A stretch of 64,000 nucleotides of DNA from Apostichopus japonicus (lineage: Eukaryota > Echinodermata > Holothuroidea > Aspidochirotida > Stichopodidae), in assembly GCF_037975245.1 (NCBI RefSeq), contig NC_092568.1, forward strand, positions 42,087,631 to 42,151,630. The letters are read 5' to 3'. Below the pieces are notes generated by a model that saw only the letters and a program-made list of their open reading frames with translations, made no database searches and had not been told where the DNA came from. Made by a program: the position numbers and the translations under genes. Positions 61,043 to 64,000 of this stretch are shown here, in pieces. How positions within the stretch are numbered: position 1 is the stretch's first letter; every line of letters starts with the position of its first letter.

Positions 61043-62078
61043 ATGGGAAGCAGTTCAAGTGTACAGAAAAAGAAATTGAAGGAAGGTGATGAAGGGAGTA
61101 AAGCAGATAAGACCAAGAAAGATAAACAAAAGACACTAGAAGACCATCTGGAGGCTCTGAGAGCAGCGATTGATTACTTGAGTATCTGTTCCAACTTCAA
61201 AACCAAAGATTGCTATTCATACTTTGTTACTATACGTTCAGCTTCAAATCCTCCAGGGATGCCAATTGAGGAAAGGGTCCACATTGCTGACCTTGTCATT
61301 GAGTTAGACTATACATCTCTGTTCCCTTTGATCTGGTCAGATCTACATTCTGTTGATCTATCTCAAGGTCACGGCAAAAATAAACAGCCAGAGGAGTCCG
61401 TGCCGCATCAAGCTATGAGTAACTTGAAGGCTTTTAAAGCAGCTTGGTGGAATTTTACAGATTGGTCTACACCACTGGTGGTAGAATTAGGTACTACCAC
61501 TGCTCTAAGATCACTAGTCAGTGACCTGGAAGACCCAGACTTGGCTGTTGATAAGATGAGCAGCGAGAGCAGGAGATTCTTGATCAAGGGATCGCTAGGG
61601 ACCATACATAACATGGTTAGACGAGATGCAAAACTCAGGATGCATATAAGGAAAATCGAGAACTGTGTTAATCTTTTCACTGCATACTCTCGGAGCACTT
61701 TTCTCATCATTCAGGCCAAGAGCTTCTTGATCTTGTCATATATTCTCTGTGAGAATGAATATGCTGCTATGGAGGCCACTGATAATTCTATTGGTTTCCT
61801 TGTTGGAATGCTGAGGGAATCTTTAAATTATAAAAACCACAAGGCAAAGAAATATGGATTCAGTTCAGCAGAAATCCTGCAAGGTTTAAACCAGATAGCC
61901 CTAAATGATCCCAACAAAGTTAAAGTCATGGATAACGGAGCCGTCCCCCTCATGGTACGAATGCTTGGGGACAACTGTTCCATTGAAGAACAGACATTAG
62001 CATCAGAGGGACTTTGGAAGTTAGCTTTTGCTGAGGATAACAAACAGAGAATGAGGGAAAACACTGCCCTTATGGAAG
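61043..62078 (+). CDS. ARM-TIR gene exon with start codon
   Basis: 345 codons plus one base. Start chosen because MGSSSS is a myristoylation consensus and no in-frame upstream ATG extends it. Donor GTTAGT at 62079; reading through it hits a stop almost at once, supporting the splice. Confidence 0.9.
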
Positions 62079-63728
62079 GTTAGTGTTCAATATTACATAT
62101 CCAGACAATTTGCATGTGGGGTGGAACTATGCACTTGCTTTGTTGCATTGGCATTAATTATCTAAATTATATGCAATGCTTCCTAAAGACAAGTGTTTGT
62201 GGCTGATTGACCAATCTAGCAGACAACCTGTCCTTAGTTTCTCTTGATATGATTCTCACCATATAATGGATTCCATAATTCTCTAAAAGGAAAAAAAGAC
62301 AGATTTGTGATATGAATAACATGCTGACCAACTTTCTTTTTAAGCATATAATATATTTAAAACAAATTTAAAGTTTGAAGCAACTCAATTGTGCGGAATT
62401 TTCATTTCCTTATTTAATTTTTTACTTTCATTATTCTGCACAGGCCTCCTAAAACTTAAGGATTCAGATAACCCTACATTAAAATCACAATGCCATGGGG
62501 CATTATGGGAAATAATGGGAGGGGGTATTAATATTCATATGAAACATATGACAGCTGAGGATCTGAAGAAACCAGGACAGAAACGACATACTAGGGTGCT
62601 CCCAAATAAGAGTCATGTGATGATCAGCTACCAATGGGATGTACAGCAGAGTATGCTCTCTCTTAGGGATGCATTGAAGAATGATGGCTATAATGTGTGG
62701 ATGGACATAGACAAACTGGGTAAGTTGTATACAATGCCCTTTAAATTTCAACAGAACTTGTGTTTGGTTGAAAATTTTCAATGTTATTCAATTGCATCCA
62801 ACTACTGTATCTTACAGCATTGCTTTGACTATTCAAATTTCTTTCTCAGTCAAATTGCTCTACTAAATTGATTGACTAATTTTGTATGTAATAAATGCAA
62901 AATATGCAGCTTACTTTCTTAATGACCAATGTTTTAGAAGTGATGAAGTCATTAGTTTAGTCACTAAATTAGTATTTATTTGGTGAACACATCTTGCAGT
63001 GTGCCTTGGTTTGAACAGACTTTGCATCTTGATTGTGAGCAATTGTTCATCTAGGTTTACTAAAATTAGCATAATTGAATAACCAAAGATAAACAAACAG
63101 CTCCACCGTCTCTTCGCTTTACTCCACGAAACAGGAAAGTATTAGAGTCGGTTCTGCATTTGGTCTTTTACCAAACCTACAGAGGAGTACTCATAATAGA
63201 AATGCACTTGATCAAGCTATATTAAGATGACATTTTTAGATTTCTTTTTCACCAAATGAAGTTTAATCAGCAAGGAATTAATAGATCTATACATTTCATT
63301 GCCAAGATACTTTTCGAATCAGCATTTATCACTTTTAAAAATCAACCTGAAAATGACCAAACTTTTCTTACTTTCACTTCAAAGATTTAAAATAAAACTT
63401 GACAAGTCAAGCTAATGTCCTTCTTTGCCATCAAAATCAATTCTACAAATCTGCTTTAAGTGGACAACTTTAAAATGAAGAATACTTGATCAAGTCTAAA
63501 CATGACACATGCCACTTGAAAATCAGTTCTCAATGTTTTACTTTTAATAGTTTAATTTGCTTTAATAGAGGTGGGCTTTGCAAACATATGAGTATGCTTT
63601 GTGTAACATAATACATCTTCCCACAGATGGTGACATCTTAGGTGGAATGGCAGATGCTGTTGAACAGGCTGCTGTTGTGCTAGTTTGCTTCTCACAGAGG
63701 TACAAAGATAGCCAGAGTTGTAGAACAG
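61043..63728 (+). CDS. N-myristoylated ARM-repeat/TIR-domain protein, 5' part (gene continues past the window)
   Basis: Exons 61043-62078, 62444-62719 and 63627-63728 join in phase to give 471 residues so far. The N-terminus, MGSSSSVQKKK, is a strong N-myristoylation signal (Gly2, Ser6) followed by lysines, predicting membrane anchoring. Residues ~35-375 are helical, ARM-like repeats; the clearest are around NGAVPLMVRMLG and ASEGLWKLAFAE, and in exon 2 KSQCHGALWEIM. A TIR domain starts at residue 403: HVMISYQWD, then GYNVWMDIDKLDG, VEQAAVVLVCFSQRYKDS and CRT at the cut. This is the TIR_2-like family, whose members resemble the SARM1 TIR NADase. Only ~30 residues separate ARM and TIR, so there is no SAM domain, unlike SARM1. 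NAD hydrolysis or immune signalling is inference. An in-frame acceptor just upstream (TTTTTCAG, ending 60990) suggests 5' untranslated exons. Confidence 0.88.
62444..62719 (+). CDS. ARM-TIR gene, second coding exon
   Basis: Two bases, 91 codons, one base. Last ARM-like helix pair, a basic linker (KKPGQKRHTR) and the first half of the TIR domain. Acceptor TATTCTGCACAG, donor GTAAGT. Confidence 0.92.
63627..63728 (+). CDS. ARM-TIR gene, third coding exon
   Basis: Two bases, 33 codons, one base (G). Second part of the TIR domain, ending in CRT. The dangling G is the first base of the codon where TIR NADase relatives carry the catalytic glutamate (CRTE pattern). Acceptor CTTCCCACAG, donor GTAACC. 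Confidence 0.88.
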
Positions 63729-64000
63729 GTAACCAATCATTCATTTTGTGTTGTGCCTTTGTATTGAAGAGGAAGTATAATCATCTCACTAACATGATGC
63801 GGTATGAACCTCTACACAATTAAATATTGTAGTTATGATTTCTAAAATTGATCAAGTTTCAACTATGTTAATTACTATTTATGAATTACATAATTATGAT
63901 ACTAGCAGGCAGCTGATTAAATTACTGAATGCTTGCACTAAAATATCAACCATGAATATGTTTAACCCTTAATATTGTTTTATGATTGCTTCACTGTTGA
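63729..64000 (+). other. Intron of the ARM-TIR gene, cut by the window edge
   Basis: AT-rich, begins with the GTAACC donor. The remaining TIR exon(s) must lie beyond the window. Confidence 0.6.

Noticed and set aside
61408-62064. Antisense frames opposite the ARM-TIR exon
   Set aside because: Shadows of the real coding exon; no independent support.

Overview
This is animal (metazoan) nuclear DNA: AT-rich, with spliced genes, long introns and many tandem arrays and small DNA transposons. There are no bacterial operons, rRNA or CRISPR. The gene families (BPNT1, a RING/zinc-finger protein, an ARM-TIR protein with a TIR_2-like domain) and the load of hAT-like and TTAA-target elements fit a marine invertebrate, perhaps a deuterostome such as an echinoderm. 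That assignment is an inference from style, not from a diagnostic gene.

Three genes can be rebuilt exon by exon, with matching intron phases throughout. (1) A plus-strand four-exon gene (6088-10519) encodes a 203-residue RING-finger protein with a TRAF/SIAH-like C2HC zinc finger. (2) A minus-strand seven-exon gene (58817 down to 22185) encodes a complete 307-residue BPNT1, 3'(2'),5'-bisphosphate nucleotidase, with all metal-site motifs intact. (3) A plus-strand gene starts at 61043 and runs off the right edge. It encodes a protein with an N-myristoylation signal, ARM-like helical repeats and then a TIR domain with no room for a SAM domain. It is transcribed divergently from BPNT1, with about 2.2 kb between the start codons.

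Layout. 1-5.7 kb is a transposon graveyard: two copies of one hAT-like MITE in opposite orientation and a nested pair. 5.7-10.8 kb is the RING gene, with a TTAA-target element in intron 1, duplicated splice acceptors at exons 2 and 3, and a palindromic MITE that appears to supply its poly(A) signal. 13.16-16.49 kb is a 31-bp minisatellite of roughly 108 units. 16.5-22 kb is mostly featureless. 22.2-58.8 kb is BPNT1; its introns 2, 4, 5 and 6 carry long tandem arrays and introns 1, 2 and 5 carry DNA transposons. One of these is a 1.77-kb TTAA-flanked element with a decayed THAP domain that splits a minisatellite. 58.8-61 kb is the divergent intergenic region, and 61-64 kb the ARM-TIR gene.

The long open frames at 13-16.5 kb are a property of the 31-bp repeat, not a gene. 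The item most likely to be of biological interest is the ARM-TIR gene. The most unusual DNA structures are the transposon-split arrays, the hAT MITE with a variable internal repeat, and the tandem duplications that sit on splice sites.
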